Below are positions 43,656 through 52,294 of a stretch of 64,000 nucleotides of DNA, in pieces; the stretch's first letter is position 1, and each line of letters begins with the position of its first letter. Position numbers and translations under genes: made by a program. Under the pieces are notes generated by a model, which saw only the letters and a list, made by a program, of their open reading frames with translations, was not told the origin of the DNA and did no database searches. The DNA comes from Corynebacterium sp. P3-F1 (GTDB taxonomy: Bacteria > Actinomycetota > Actinomycetes > Mycobacteriales > Mycobacteriaceae), in assembly GCF_030503635.1 (NCBI RefSeq), contig NZ_CP129965.1, positions 186,001 to 250,000 of the forward strand. The letters run 5' to 3'.

Positions 43656-44399
43656 TTACCGGGGCATGCGCCGCCAGACCGGTCGAGGAACACAGCGCAT
43701 CACCCAGGCGAGGAGCTGGAGCGCGCGAGGAATCCATACCGTCCGGCTGCCCTTCCCCATCGCCGCGACAACTGCGTCGGCGACGGAGTCCGGGGTGACG
43801 GACAGAGGAGCTGGAGTCATTCCCTCGGTCATGGAACCGATGACGAATCCGGGGCGCGCGGTGATCAGCGACACGTCCGTTCCGTGTAAACGGTCCGCGA
43901 GCCCCTGGCAGAATGCGTCCAGACCGGCTTTAGTCGAACCGTAGACGTAGTTCGCCCGCCTGGCGCGCCAGCCGGCGATGGAAGAGAACGCGAAAATGTG
44001 CCCGGAGTCCATGACGTCGGCGAGCACAGTCAACATGCTCACCTGCGCGGTGTAGTCCACCATCGCAATGTCCACGGCATGCCGCTCGTCGTGCTCGGCT
44101 TGGGCTTGGTCGCCGAGTATGCCGAAGGCCACGATCGCGGTGGTGATCGGCCCCGACTGAGCTGCGTCGTCAATGACAGCGCGGTGGGAGGCGAGGTCGA
44201 CGGCATCGAATTCGATGGAGCGCACGCTCGCGGCACCCGCGTCGCGCATGCGCTTTTCGACGTCTCCCAGCTCCCCCGGTTTCCTACCCGCCAGCACCAC
44301 ATCGCGGCCCGCGCACAGGCGCACTGCTACTTCCCCGCCGATGTCGCTGGTGCCACCGAGCAGGAGCAAGGTGCCGTTGTCGTAATTAATGGAGCTCAC
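43656..44399 (-). CDS. Short-chain dehydrogenase, DprE2-like
   Basis: 247 aa. Cofactor motif LLLLGGTSDIGGEVA, AFGILGDQAQAEHD, catalytic Ser in FAFSSIAGWRARRANYVYGSTKAGLDAF with YxxxK (Tyr-Gly-Ser-Thr-Lys). The basic end CVPRPVWRRMPR is like the tail of DprE2, the reductase that completes decaprenyl-phospho-arabinose epimerisation. Whether this is the true DprE2 or a paralog cannot be decided here, since no dprE1 is adjacent. The GTG start lies 8 bases after a perfect TATAAT. Confidence 0.83.
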   Translation of the reverse strand: MSSINYDNGTLLLLGGTSDIGGEVAVRLCAGRDVVLAGRKPGELGDVEKRMRDAGAASVRSIEFDAVDLASHRAVIDDAAQSGPITTAIVAFGILGDQAQAEHDERHAVDIAMVDYTAQVSMLTVLADVMDSGHIFAFSSIAGWRARRANYVYGSTKAGLDAFCQGLADRLHGTDVSLITARPGFVIGSMTEGMTPAPLSVTPDSVADAVVAAMGKGSRTVWIPRALQLLAWVMRCVPRPVWRRMPR

Positions 44400-44407
44400 A
44401 CCGGGCG

Positions 44408-44413
44408 ATTATA
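44408..44413 (-). promoter_or_regulatory. -10 TATAAT of the leaderless SDR gene
   Basis: Perfect TATAAT on the minus strand, 8 bases before GTG 44399, overlapping the stop codon of the upstream M24 peptidase gene. Confidence 0.55.
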
Positions 44414-45530
44414 TGCGCGCGGTATTCAACCGGCGGGCGCCCGTCTCCTCGAGCACGACGATGTCTTCGATCCGCATTCCCCATGACCCAGGTATGTAGA
44501 TGCCCGGTTCAATCGAGAACACCATGCCCGGTTGCAGCACCGTTTCGCTGCGCGCGATGATGAACGGCTCTTCGTGCAGTCCAAGCCCAATACCGTGGCC
44601 TAGCCTGTGCGTGAAGTACGCGCCGAACCCGGCCTCGTTGATGCGTCCGCGGGCAACTGCGTCGAGGTCCCCAGCAGTCATACCGGGACGCGCCGCCGCG
44701 ACGGCATCGGCTTGCGCGCGCCGCAGCGTCTCGTACGTGCCAGCGACGTCCTTTGACGCATTCTCCGGTCCGCCGACGATGTAAGTGCGCGTGCAGTCTG
44801 AGTGGTATCCGGCTCCGACGGTGCCACCGATATCGACGACGACGGGATCTCCCACCTCTAGGATGCGGTCCGAGAAATCGTGGTGGGGGTCAGCGCCGTT
44901 CGGGCCGGAACCGACGATGACGAAGTCAGTGCGGGAATGCTCGCGGAGGATCAACGCGTCCAACTCCTCGGCCACATCCCGCTCCGTCCTCCCAGGCTGT
45001 AGCAGATCCGGGACAGCGGCATGGACGCGATCGATGGCGGAGGAAGCGAAAGCGAGTTGCTCGATCTCCTCGGGGCGCTTCACCATGAACGCCGAAGCGA
45101 GAACTTCAGAGGCCAATTCGATCTCGCCGCAGACATCGCGCAGACGGAGAACGTGGTCGGCGGTGAGCGAGCTGCCCACCGCTACAGGGCCGGGCCCGGT
45201 AGCGCCGTCGACCAGCAGATACGGATCCTCCCCATCGTGCCAGGTGACCATCGTAATGCCGGGCATGTCGCCGAGGCCGGCCAGCGAGGCAGCGTCGGTC
45301 GCCGGAGCCACCAACCTCGCATCGCCCACTGGAGGAATGACGAGTGCCGTCAAGCGTTCGTGAGAGCTCGTCCACGAACCCGTCAGATAGGCCAATTCGG
45401 GCCCGGTGGCGATCACTGCCGCACCGAGTCCGCGCTCCCGCACCGCGTGTTGTACGCGGTTGCGGCGGCGCGCGTAGACATCGGAAGGAAATGTCTGGGG
45501 CAGGTTCGCGGAAGAAAGGTGTTCGGTCAT
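44409..45530 (-). CDS. M24-family Xaa-Pro aminopeptidase
   Basis: 373 aa. N-terminal creatinase-like domain (1-145) and pita-bread metallopeptidase domain with the five ligands: Asp in VVDIGGTVGAGYHSD and the following SDCTRTY, His in HRLGHGIGLGLHEEPF, Glu in VFSIEPGIYIPG, Glu in MRIEDIVVLEE. Cleaves N-terminal residues next to proline. The frame ends with ARI. ATG 45530 lies 6 bases after TAGCAT, suggesting a leaderless mRNA. Confidence 0.9.
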   Translation of the reverse strand: MTEHLSSANLPQTFPSDVYARRRNRVQHAVRERGLGAAVIATGPELAYLTGSWTSSHERLTALVIPPVGDARLVAPATDAASLAGLGDMPGITMVTWHDGEDPYLLVDGATGPGPVAVGSSLTADHVLRLRDVCGEIELASEVLASAFMVKRPEEIEQLAFASSAIDRVHAAVPDLLQPGRTERDVAEELDALILREHSRTDFVIVGSGPNGADPHHDFSDRILEVGDPVVVDIGGTVGAGYHSDCTRTYIVGGPENASKDVAGTYETLRRAQADAVAAARPGMTAGDLDAVARGRINEAGFGAYFTHRLGHGIGLGLHEEPFIIARSETVLQPGMVFSIEPGIYIPGSWGMRIEDIVVLEETGARRLNTARI

Positions 45531-45536
45531 GTCCCC

Positions 45537-45542
45537 ATGCTA
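45537..45542 (-). promoter_or_regulatory. -10 TAGCAT of the M24 peptidase gene
   Basis: TAGCAT on the minus strand, 6 bases before ATG 45530; no ribosome binding site. Confidence 0.45.
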
Positions 45543-45587
45543 GATCCACCAGGTTCCACCGTTATCGGCGTCGATCCAACAAGCCTC

Positions 45588-45593
45588 TAGGAT
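45588..45593 (+). promoter_or_regulatory. -10 TAGGAT of the leaderless protease gene
   Basis: TAGGAT ends 7 bases before ATG 45601; no ribosome binding site. Confidence 0.5.
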
Positions 45594-45600
45594 CGGACCC

Positions 45601-46179
45601 ATGTTCCCCGACGCGCTGGTACGTCTGTCCTGCCGCGGCGCGTACTGCAGCGGCACGTTGCTTGCGCCCGACATAGTGCTGACCTGCGCCCATTTCTTCC
45701 AGGAGTACCCGGATGGCGTGGTGGTCCGCAGCCGGGGAAAGATCCAGACGATCAAGACCGTTGACATCGTGCCCGGCACCGATATTGCGGTGGTGCGGAT
45801 CCGGCCCTTCCATCATCTCGGTGACGTACCGTTTCCGCAGTTGGGCGGCGCACCGTCACCCGGCCAGTCAACGGCGACGTTCGGCTTCGGCGGCCGAGCC
45901 GCGCGGCTCCAAGTCCGCGACGGCCGCTGGATCACCCTCGTTCCCCTGGCATTGTCGCGCACGGGTTCTCTCGTGCGTCCGGCGGGGTTTGTGTTCAACC
46001 GCACACCAGCTCTCAAAGGCGACTCGGGTGGGCCGGTTCTGGTTGGCGGCAGGATCGCGGGCATTCAGTCGTTGATCGTCGACCCGCTCGGCTGCAACTC
46101 GCACGTCGCCGTAGTCAATCTCCTGACGGAACCACTTCGGGAGAAGCTGGAGGTCCGTACGGCCGAGGTGTGGAGCTAG
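45601..46179 (+). CDS. Trypsin-like serine protease without signal peptide
   Basis: 192 aa S1-type fold with a complete triad: His31 (IVLTCAHFF), Asp61 (GTDIAVVRI), Ser142 (LKGDSGGPVL). The N-terminus (MFPDALVRLSCRGAYCSGTLL) is already the first strand of the protease domain, so there is no signal peptide, propeptide or room for one upstream: the -10 lies at 45588. It would stay cytosolic or leave by an unusual route. A small conserved family of this type occurs in corynebacteria; function unknown. Confidence 0.82.
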   Translation: MFPDALVRLSCRGAYCSGTLLAPDIVLTCAHFFQEYPDGVVVRSRGKIQTIKTVDIVPGTDIAVVRIRPFHHLGDVPFPQLGGAPSPGQSTATFGFGGRAARLQVRDGRWITLVPLALSRTGSLVRPAGFVFNRTPALKGDSGGPVLVGGRIAGIQSLIVDPLGCNSHVAVVNLLTEPLREKLEVRTAEVWS

Positions 46180-48923
46180 TTGCCGATCGCCACGACCCCG
46201 CGGCGGATCGCCTCCACTGCACGGCGGGCGTTGTGCTTGATCTCGTCGGAGTACCCGGTCTGCACGATCTGCTCCAATAGATCGATGACCTGGCGGCACC
46301 AGCGCACGAAGTCGCCGGGTGTGAGCTCCGCGCCGGACTCCGCTGCGGCGGCCAGCGCATAGCCCAGCGGTGCGCCGGCGGCCCACTGGTGGACTGACAA
46401 CGCGAAGCCGGGGTCCGGAACAGCAGTCGGCGGCAGCCGGTGACGCTGTTCGTCGCTGGCCAACTCACCGTAGATACGCTGTGTCGCGTTCATCGCGTCG
46501 GCCATGCGGTCGGTCGCGGCCTCGGGGTATCCGCCGGTTGCTTTGCGGTTCTCAAAAACACACATGGACGCGACACCGGCGAGTTCCGCCGGATCGAGCT
46601 CGTCCCAGATACCGCGCTTCAGGCACTGCGCGACCAAGAGGTCGGACACGTTGTGGATGCGAGCGAGGCGTTCGCCTTCCTCGGTGACGGTGGGTTCGCC
46701 GTCGACAAGCTCGACGTAGTCCATCTCAGTCAGCAGCCCGATGATGCGCTCAAACATCTTGCCGAGGGTGTCCGTTTGGGTGTCCACGCTGACCTGGGCC
46801 TTCTGCAGAGCGCGTTCTTCCCGCGCGAGATACTCGCCGAGACGAGCAAGCCGTTCACGTTCTGCTGCGGGCCACGAGTGGACGGGGTGGGCGCGGATGG
46901 CGTCGCGAAGCTCAAGCGTGCGTTTTGATGTCCGCGTCCGCGCTTTTTCCTTGAGGTTTTTCGGCGCGTGGAAACGCCCGCGGCTGAGCTCTTGGACCAC
47001 CTTTCGCGTGTGTCGGCGAGGCTTGTGGGCAATGTCGCGGGGCACCTTGATGCTCCCGACGACCACGGGCGCGTTCCCGAACGACGCCGCGTCAATGCGC
47101 CCCGACCAGCCGCGTTCCGTGGTGATCCACGGCCGCGGATCGTCTTTCCTTCCCGCGGGCGCCACCACCGCGGCGAGCTCCGGGCGGCGCTTCGACGGCA
47201 ACGCGATCACGTCGCCGACCTGCAGCCGGCCCAGCACTTTCTGGATCTCCTTGTGGCGCTCCTCGATGGAGGATTTCTTGGCCTTCTTCTCTTCCTCGGC
47301 CAGGTCGCGGCGCAAACGCGTGTAATCCACGAGCTGGGCGGCGACATCCCCGCCGGCGTCGTCGAAGCCGAGTTCTTGCACAGCCGCGTCAAGCTCGGCG
47401 CGCAGCTTATCGACGCTCCCCCGCTGCCTCTCAATCTTGCGCACCTCCCCGACGACGCTGCGGTCGGTCTGGAACTGGGCGAAGGACTTCTCGATGAGCC
47501 GGATCGAGTCCTCGAAACCGTTCATCTGCAGCATGTTGATCGCCATGTTGTACCCGGGGGTGAACAGCGAGATCAGCGGGTAGGTGCGAGTTGAGGCGAG
47601 TCCCGCCACCTGACGTGGATCCATTGCCGGCGCCCACTGCACCACCGCGTTGCCGATGGTGTCGATGCCGCGGCGGCCCGCACGACCCGTGAGCTGCGTG
47701 TACTGGCCCGGCGTGAGGTCGACGTGGGCGTCGCCGTTGAACTTCACCATTTTCTCCAACACGACTGTGCGCGCCGGCATGTTGATGCCCAAGGCGAGTG
47801 TCTCGGTGGCGAAAACAACGCGGACGAGCCCTTCGACGAAGAGTTGCTCGACGATGTGCTTGAACGCCGGCAGCATGCCGGCGTGGTGGGCCGCGAAACC
47901 CCGCGACCATGCAGTCTTAAGCTGGCGGTAGTTGAGGACATTCAAGTCCTCGTCGGGAATGCCCTCCACTCCCTCATCGGCGATCTGCTTGATGCGTTCC
48001 GCCTCTTCATGCGTGGTCAATTCCTTCCGGGAACGCAGGCACTGGAACAGAGCCCCGTCGCAGCCCGCGCGGGAGAAAATGAAGACGATCGCGGGGAGCA
48101 TGTCGCGCCCCCGAAGCGCCTCGACGACCTCGGGCCGGCCCACCGGACGTACCCGGTCCTGGGAGCGTCGCTCGCCACTGCGCCTGCCTCCGGACCGGGC
48201 ACGGAAACCGCGGCCTTCTTCGAAGTCCCGGCGACCTTCATCCGCACCCGACTCGAGCCGCTCGATGGTGCGTTCAAGTTCGCGGTTGACCTGGTCGGTG
48301 CCCGGCTCGAACAGCGGCATGATCTTGCGCTGCACCATCATGAACTGGTTGAGCGGAACCGGGCGTTTCTCGGAGACGATCACGTCGGTGTCGCCGCGCA
48401 CCTCATCGAGCCATTCGCCGAATTCCTCCGAGTTCGACACCGTCGCGGAGAGTCCGATGATCCGGGCGGATTCGTCGAGGTTGAGGATGATTTCCTCCCA
48501 CACCGCGCCGCGGTCGCGGTCCGCGAGGTAGTGGATCTCGTCCATGACAACATGAGACAAGCGGTCCAGCGCCGGCGATTCGGCGTAGATCATGTTGCGC
48601 AAAACCTCGGTGGTCATTACAACGACCTCAGCATTGCCGTTGATGCTGGTGTCGCCGGTGAGCAGCCCCACCGCATCTTCGCCGTGCTCGGCGACGAGGT
48701 CGTGGTACTTCTGGTTGCTCAGCGCCTTGATCGGAGTGGTGTAAAAGCACTTCGTGCCGCGAGAGAGCGCCAGCGACACGGCGAACTCCCCCACAACAGT
48801 CTTGCCGGACCCGGTCGGCGCGCACACCAGCACGCCGCGGTCGGCCTCGACGGCTTCGCAGGCCTCGATCTGAAACTCGTCGAGGGGGAAAGGCTTGTTC
48901 GCGCGGAACTCATCGAGGTGCAT
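46176..48923 (-). CDS. helY: Superfamily II helicase HelY (Ski2/Mtr4-like)
   Basis: 915 aa from ATG 48923 (GTG 48932 also in frame). Walker A CAPTGSGKTVVGEFAVSLAL, DEVH-type box VVMDEIHYLADRDRGAVWEE, SATVSNSEEFGEWL, motif VI LTGRAGRRGIDTIGNAV, and the C-terminal DSHCT domain (SLVDGE-like ELVDGEPTVTEEGERLARIHNVSDLLVAQCL). Ortholog of Rv2092c. Likely RNA helicase in RNA decay or ribosome processing by family. It follows tatC with about 20 bases between, as in mycobacteria. Confidence 0.92.
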   Translation of the reverse strand: MHLDEFRANKPFPLDEFQIEACEAVEADRGVLVCAPTGSGKTVVGEFAVSLALSRGTKCFYTTPIKALSNQKYHDLVAEHGEDAVGLLTGDTSINGNAEVVVMTTEVLRNMIYAESPALDRLSHVVMDEIHYLADRDRGAVWEEIILNLDESARIIGLSATVSNSEEFGEWLDEVRGDTDVIVSEKRPVPLNQFMMVQRKIMPLFEPGTDQVNRELERTIERLESGADEGRRDFEEGRGFRARSGGRRSGERRSQDRVRPVGRPEVVEALRGRDMLPAIVFIFSRAGCDGALFQCLRSRKELTTHEEAERIKQIADEGVEGIPDEDLNVLNYRQLKTAWSRGFAAHHAGMLPAFKHIVEQLFVEGLVRVVFATETLALGINMPARTVVLEKMVKFNGDAHVDLTPGQYTQLTGRAGRRGIDTIGNAVVQWAPAMDPRQVAGLASTRTYPLISLFTPGYNMAINMLQMNGFEDSIRLIEKSFAQFQTDRSVVGEVRKIERQRGSVDKLRAELDAAVQELGFDDAGGDVAAQLVDYTRLRRDLAEEEKKAKKSSIEERHKEIQKVLGRLQVGDVIALPSKRRPELAAVVAPAGRKDDPRPWITTERGWSGRIDAASFGNAPVVVGSIKVPRDIAHKPRRHTRKVVQELSRGRFHAPKNLKEKARTRTSKRTLELRDAIRAHPVHSWPAAERERLARLGEYLAREERALQKAQVSVDTQTDTLGKMFERIIGLLTEMDYVELVDGEPTVTEEGERLARIHNVSDLLVAQCLKRGIWDELDPAELAGVASMCVFENRKATGGYPEAATDRMADAMNATQRIYGELASDEQRHRLPPTAVPDPGFALSVHQWAAGAPLGYALAAAAESGAELTPGDFVRWCRQVIDLLEQIVQTGYSDEIKHNARRAVEAIRRGVVAIGN

Positions 48924-48944
48924 GCTCCCCACCCTAACCTAGGG

Positions 48945-50018
48945 TTAGAGCACGTCGTCGAAGAAGTTCGGGGTGCTCGCGCGCCCCCGTATCGACATCG
49001 GTTCTGCCCCGTACTCCCCTCCACCTGATGCGGTCACAGGCGCGGGCGCTGCCAGGTTGTCGGGACCGGCGATCGGGGCAGCCCCACCGATACCGCCTGC
49101 GGAACCGACTGGCGTGGGGGCAGCGATGGGGCCGGACGCTTCATCGTCGTCAAGCGAAGCCCATTCGCTGAGGTCCTTCGCTCTTCTCTTGTCGTGGACG
49201 CGGCAGAACTGGAACGCCAACTCCACGAGAAGTGAGAGGGACAGTGACAGCACCAGCATGGAGAACGGGTCTTGGCCCGGGGTGATGAACGCCGCGAAGA
49301 TGAACAGAATCACGACGATGATCCGGCGCTTGTCCTTGACCTGCTCGTACTGCAACAGTCCGGCAAGATTCAGCATGATGATCACCAGCGGAACCTCGAA
49401 GCTCACACCGAAGATCACGATCAGCGCCAAGACGAAGTTGTAGTACTGCTGACCGGACAACGCCGCGATCTGGTACTCCTGCCCGATCGACATGAGGACG
49501 TAAAGGCCCTGATCGACGATGAAGTAGGCGATCAAGGCACCCGCCACGAAAAGCGTGACAGCAAGTGTGACGAAACTGAGCGTCCACCGACGCTCATTCT
49601 TGTGCAGGCCGGGTGTGATGAACGCCCAGAGCTGCTGCAGCCACACCGGCGAGGAGACAACGAGACCGGCGAGGAAACCGACTTTAAGACGCAGCATGAA
49701 CATCTCGAACGGTGTCGTGGCAATCAAACGGCATGTTCCGTCTGCCGTCAGGTCAGCGCGTAGCTCTTCGGGCAACGAGCAGTACGGCCTGCGGATGATC
49801 TCGCCGAGCGGCATGACGGGACCGGGCGCCCACTGGTACCAGATGAACCCGAAGATGGTCCCGGCGAGAATCGCCAGCAAAGAAATGATCACGCGCCGCC
49901 GCAGCTCTTGGAGATGCTCCGTGAGGGACATGTTCCCCTCGGGATCTCTGCTCTTTTTGCGCGGTGCGCGCACCTTGGACGCCCGCTTCGGGCGCTTCGT
50001 TGATACCGGTTGTCCCAC
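48945..50018 (-). CDS. tatC: Sec-independent translocase subunit TatC
   Basis: 357 aa. Six transmembrane helices within about residues 30-275, with the family segments MSLTEHLQELRRRVIISL (Glu/Arg signal-binding site), FMLRLKVGFLAGLVVSSPVWLQQLWAF and GVSFEVPLVIIMLNLAGLL. About 80 extra residues follow the last helix, Ala/Pro/Gly-rich. TatC binds twin-arginine signal peptides. GTG 50018 start; the real start may be the inner ATG before SLTEHL. Follows tatA by 8 bases. Confidence 0.93.
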   Translation of the reverse strand: MGQPVSTKRPKRASKVRAPRKKSRDPEGNMSLTEHLQELRRRVIISLLAILAGTIFGFIWYQWAPGPVMPLGEIIRRPYCSLPEELRADLTADGTCRLIATTPFEMFMLRLKVGFLAGLVVSSPVWLQQLWAFITPGLHKNERRWTLSFVTLAVTLFVAGALIAYFIVDQGLYVLMSIGQEYQIAALSGQQYYNFVLALIVIFGVSFEVPLVIIMLNLAGLLQYEQVKDKRRIIVVILFIFAAFITPGQDPFSMLVLSLSLSLLVELAFQFCRVHDKRRAKDLSEWASLDDDEASGPIAAPTPVGSAGGIGGAAPIAGPDNLAAPAPVTASGGGEYGAEPMSIRGRASTPNFFDDVL

Positions 50019-50026
50019 GGGTGCGG

Positions 50027-50356
50027 TTAGGCGTTAGGGTTGGTGCCCGGCTGATTCGGCTGCTGGTTCTGCGACTGGTTCCAGAACCCCTGGTCAACGC
50101 TCTGCTGGCCCTGGGTGGTGGGGCCCGAAGTGATCTCGCGTTGCGGCTGGGTTTGGGTCTGCGGCGCATCCTGCTCGACGTTGGCGGCGGTGGCCCCCTG
50201 CTGCTTGCCGTCGTTTTGCATCTCGTTGACCTCGGACTTGAAGATGCGGGCGGAGCGGCCCACGGAACGTGCCAGCTCCGGCAGTTTTGCGGAGCCGAAG
50301 AGCAGAAGGACGACGAAGACGATGAGGAGGATTTCCATTGGGCCAAGGCTCGGCAT
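50027..50356 (-). CDS. tatA: Sec-independent translocase subunit TatA
   Basis: 109 aa from ATG 50356, with AAAGGA at 6-base spacing. Transmembrane helix MEILLIVFVVLLLFGSAKLPELARSVG with the FG hinge and amphipathic helix, then a Gln/Asn/Pro-rich tail. It forms the pore or membrane-thinning element of Tat export with the downstream tatC. Confidence 0.93.
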   Translation of the reverse strand: MPSLGPMEILLIVFVVLLLFGSAKLPELARSVGRSARIFKSEVNEMQNDGKQQGATAANVEQDAPQTQTQPQREITSGPTTQGQQSVDQGFWNQSQNQQPNQPGTNPNA

Positions 50357-50406
50357 TGGATGTCCTTTCAAAAAAACTAGTCACATTGAGCGTGGATCAC
50401 GTCATT

Positions 50407-51354
50407 TTAAGCATACCGCTCGAGTGCCGTCGCGCCGCGCGCGGCGAGCTCGCGGGTAATCGCTGGGGGTGACACTACTCTCACCCGGTCGGCCTGGCTG
50501 AGGCAGAACCGAATTAGCCAGTCGTCATTGCCGTACGGCATCGTCGCCGCTACCCAGCCAGAACTGGGATCGTGGTTCGCAGTGTCCACGAACTCGATCT
50601 GCCAGTAGTCCGCCAACCACGTTGCCTCGGTTCTGATGAGCAATTCCGCCACTTGGGCTTGCCGAAAGCCGAAGGGATCGTCGGCATCGTAGTCCATGTG
50701 GGGGGCGGGGGTCGATGGGGCGTCGAGAAGCTGCGCATCCTGGATGCGGTCGAGCCGGAATGTCTTCGCTGCGCCGTCCTCGAATGCGGACAGGTAAGTG
50801 TTTCCGTCCCTATGGAACAGACCCAGTGGTGAGACCGTGCGGGGACGGACGGTGTCTGACGTGGCCGAATGATAGGTCACTTCCAGCATCCGACGCTGCG
50901 CCAAAGCCTGCGAAACGATTGCTTCGGGCCCCGTGGTCTGCGAGTGTTCCGCATCGGGCACGCCAGCGGAGCGGACCACGTCGCGGAGTTTCTGTGCCGC
51001 GGAGTTCACCGCGTGCTGATCAATCAGACCTGGCATCGTTTCCAGCGACTCCAGGGTGAGCAGCAGAGCGTTCGCTTCCGTGGGCGTCAGCCGGAGCGGG
51101 GTGTTCAATCCCTGGTCGTCGATGACGGTGACGCCGGTCCATTCCGCAGCTAGGTCGATGAGTTCGCCAGGGCCGCTGCCCACGCCGGACATCTGTAGCC
51201 GGCGCAGATTCTCCATCACCTCAGCGGGAGTGTGCCCGAGGTCGCGCGCGATTTCCATTGGAGTCGCCTGCGGGTGCTGGTGCAGGTACGGGATGAGATT
51301 CAACGCGCGAACAAGTGCGGCGAGCTTCTCCGGGCTGTCTTTCCTCTCAGCCAT
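50407..51354 (-). CDS. pafC: WYL-domain regulator PafC
   Basis: 315 aa. N-terminal winged-helix (RALNLIPYLHQHPQATPMEIARDLGHTPAEVMENL) and WYL domain (TYHSATSDTVRPRTVSPLGLFHRDGNTYLSAFE). Forms the PafBC heterodimer that activates the LexA-independent DNA-damage response in mycobacteria. Named by order after pafB. Its start overlaps the pafB stop by 8 bases. Confidence 0.9.
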   Translation of the reverse strand: MAERKDSPEKLAALVRALNLIPYLHQHPQATPMEIARDLGHTPAEVMENLRRLQMSGVGSGPGELIDLAAEWTGVTVIDDQGLNTPLRLTPTEANALLLTLESLETMPGLIDQHAVNSAAQKLRDVVRSAGVPDAEHSQTTGPEAIVSQALAQRRMLEVTYHSATSDTVRPRTVSPLGLFHRDGNTYLSAFEDGAAKTFRLDRIQDAQLLDAPSTPAPHMDYDADDPFGFRQAQVAELLIRTEATWLADYWQIEFVDTANHDPSSGWVAATMPYGNDDWLIRFCLSQADRVRVVSPPAITRELAARGATALERYA

Positions 51355-52294
51355 CGCTACCGTCTCCTTCTACCGACGCATCGGCGGCGGCGCGCAGGAG
51401 CGCGATCACGTCAGCTCGGACGTCCTCGGGCTCCTCCACCACTGCGTGCGGTGCGAAACTCGCCGCGGTGCGAACGAGCCAGTCGCGCTCGACGCCCTTT
51501 AGCGCAACGCGTTCTCCGTCAAGCGGTGTGCCCGCGGCAGCGAGTTCGTGCGCCGTTCCAGGGTCTATCGCGACAACAGCATCCACAACAGGCCCGCGTA
51601 GCGAGTCCTCGACGACCTCCTGCAGCGGGCGGTTTGGGTGGTGGAAATCGCAAGACTGCACCTTCCGGATATCGGTCACGCGCACCGCGCGGAAACTGCG
51701 TTCGGCTCCGCGGTCCACGTCATAGCCCACCACGTAGGCGCGGTTGTTCAGCGCGACAATGCCCCACGGGTCCATCGTGCGTGTTTGCGGCTCGGCGGTG
51801 GGCGACGGGCGGTACGTGAACCTCATGCGGGTATTCGACCGCACGCAGGCGGTCACAGCTGTGACGGTGTCCGCGTCGAGCCGCGAGATGTCGTTGTCCA
51901 GCGCCGCGATGGGCGGCGCGTCGAATGTGCGGGTGGCGCCGCCGGCGGCGATCTTGGTCCAGCCGGAGCGGGCGAACGCCCCCAAACTGCCGGTGGTTCC
52001 AAGATCCCCGGCAAGACCCAGCACAAAGGCTTCTTCGTCGGTGAAGGAAATCGGAGGGAGCTCGTAGATGTCCTTATCCACCCAGATCAGGCCGTACTCC
52101 ATCCGGGCGGGTACACCAGCGCGTCGCAGCGAACGCACGTCGCGGTTAAGCATCCGGTTAAGTGCCACGTCGGTGCGGTCCCTGTACCCCTCGACGTGGC
52201 CGCGCACCCACTCGTAATCGCGGGGCCCCGCAGAACCGAGCAAGGCGAAGGTGAGGTTGGTCAACCTCTCCACCACGCTTGTCTGCTCAGCCAC
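51347..52294 (-). CDS. pafB: WYL-domain regulator PafB
   Basis: 315 aa. N-terminal HTH (VVERLTNLTFALLGSAGPRDYEW) and WYL domain (RFTYRPSPTAEPQTRTMDPWGIVALNNRAYVVGYDVDRGAERSF). Partner of PafC. GTG 52294 is preceded by AAGGAGGG. It overlaps the pafA stop by 8 bases, so pup-pafA-pafB-pafC are translationally linked. In mycobacteria the pair regulates RecA-independent repair genes although it shares this operon with Pup ligase. Confidence 0.9.
   Translation of the reverse strand: MAEQTSVVERLTNLTFALLGSAGPRDYEWVRGHVEGYRDRTDVALNRMLNRDVRSLRRAGVPARMEYGLIWVDKDIYELPPISFTDEEAFVLGLAGDLGTTGSLGAFARSGWTKIAAGGATRTFDAPPIAALDNDISRLDADTVTAVTACVRSNTRMRFTYRPSPTAEPQTRTMDPWGIVALNNRAYVVGYDVDRGAERSFRAVRVTDIRKVQSCDFHHPNRPLQEVVEDSLRGPVVDAVVAIDPGTAHELAAAGTPLDGERVALKGVERDWLVRTAASFAPHAVVEEPEDVRADVIALLRAAADASVEGDGSDG

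Noticed and set aside
48934-48948. CTAAC-N5-GTTAG repeat resembling half of a DtxR box
   Set aside because: Only one half matches the 19-base DtxR consensus, and it lies inside an operon at the tatC stop.
47724-49028. Open frame of 434 codons on the plus strand across helY
   Set aside because: Antisense shadow of the helicase coding region.
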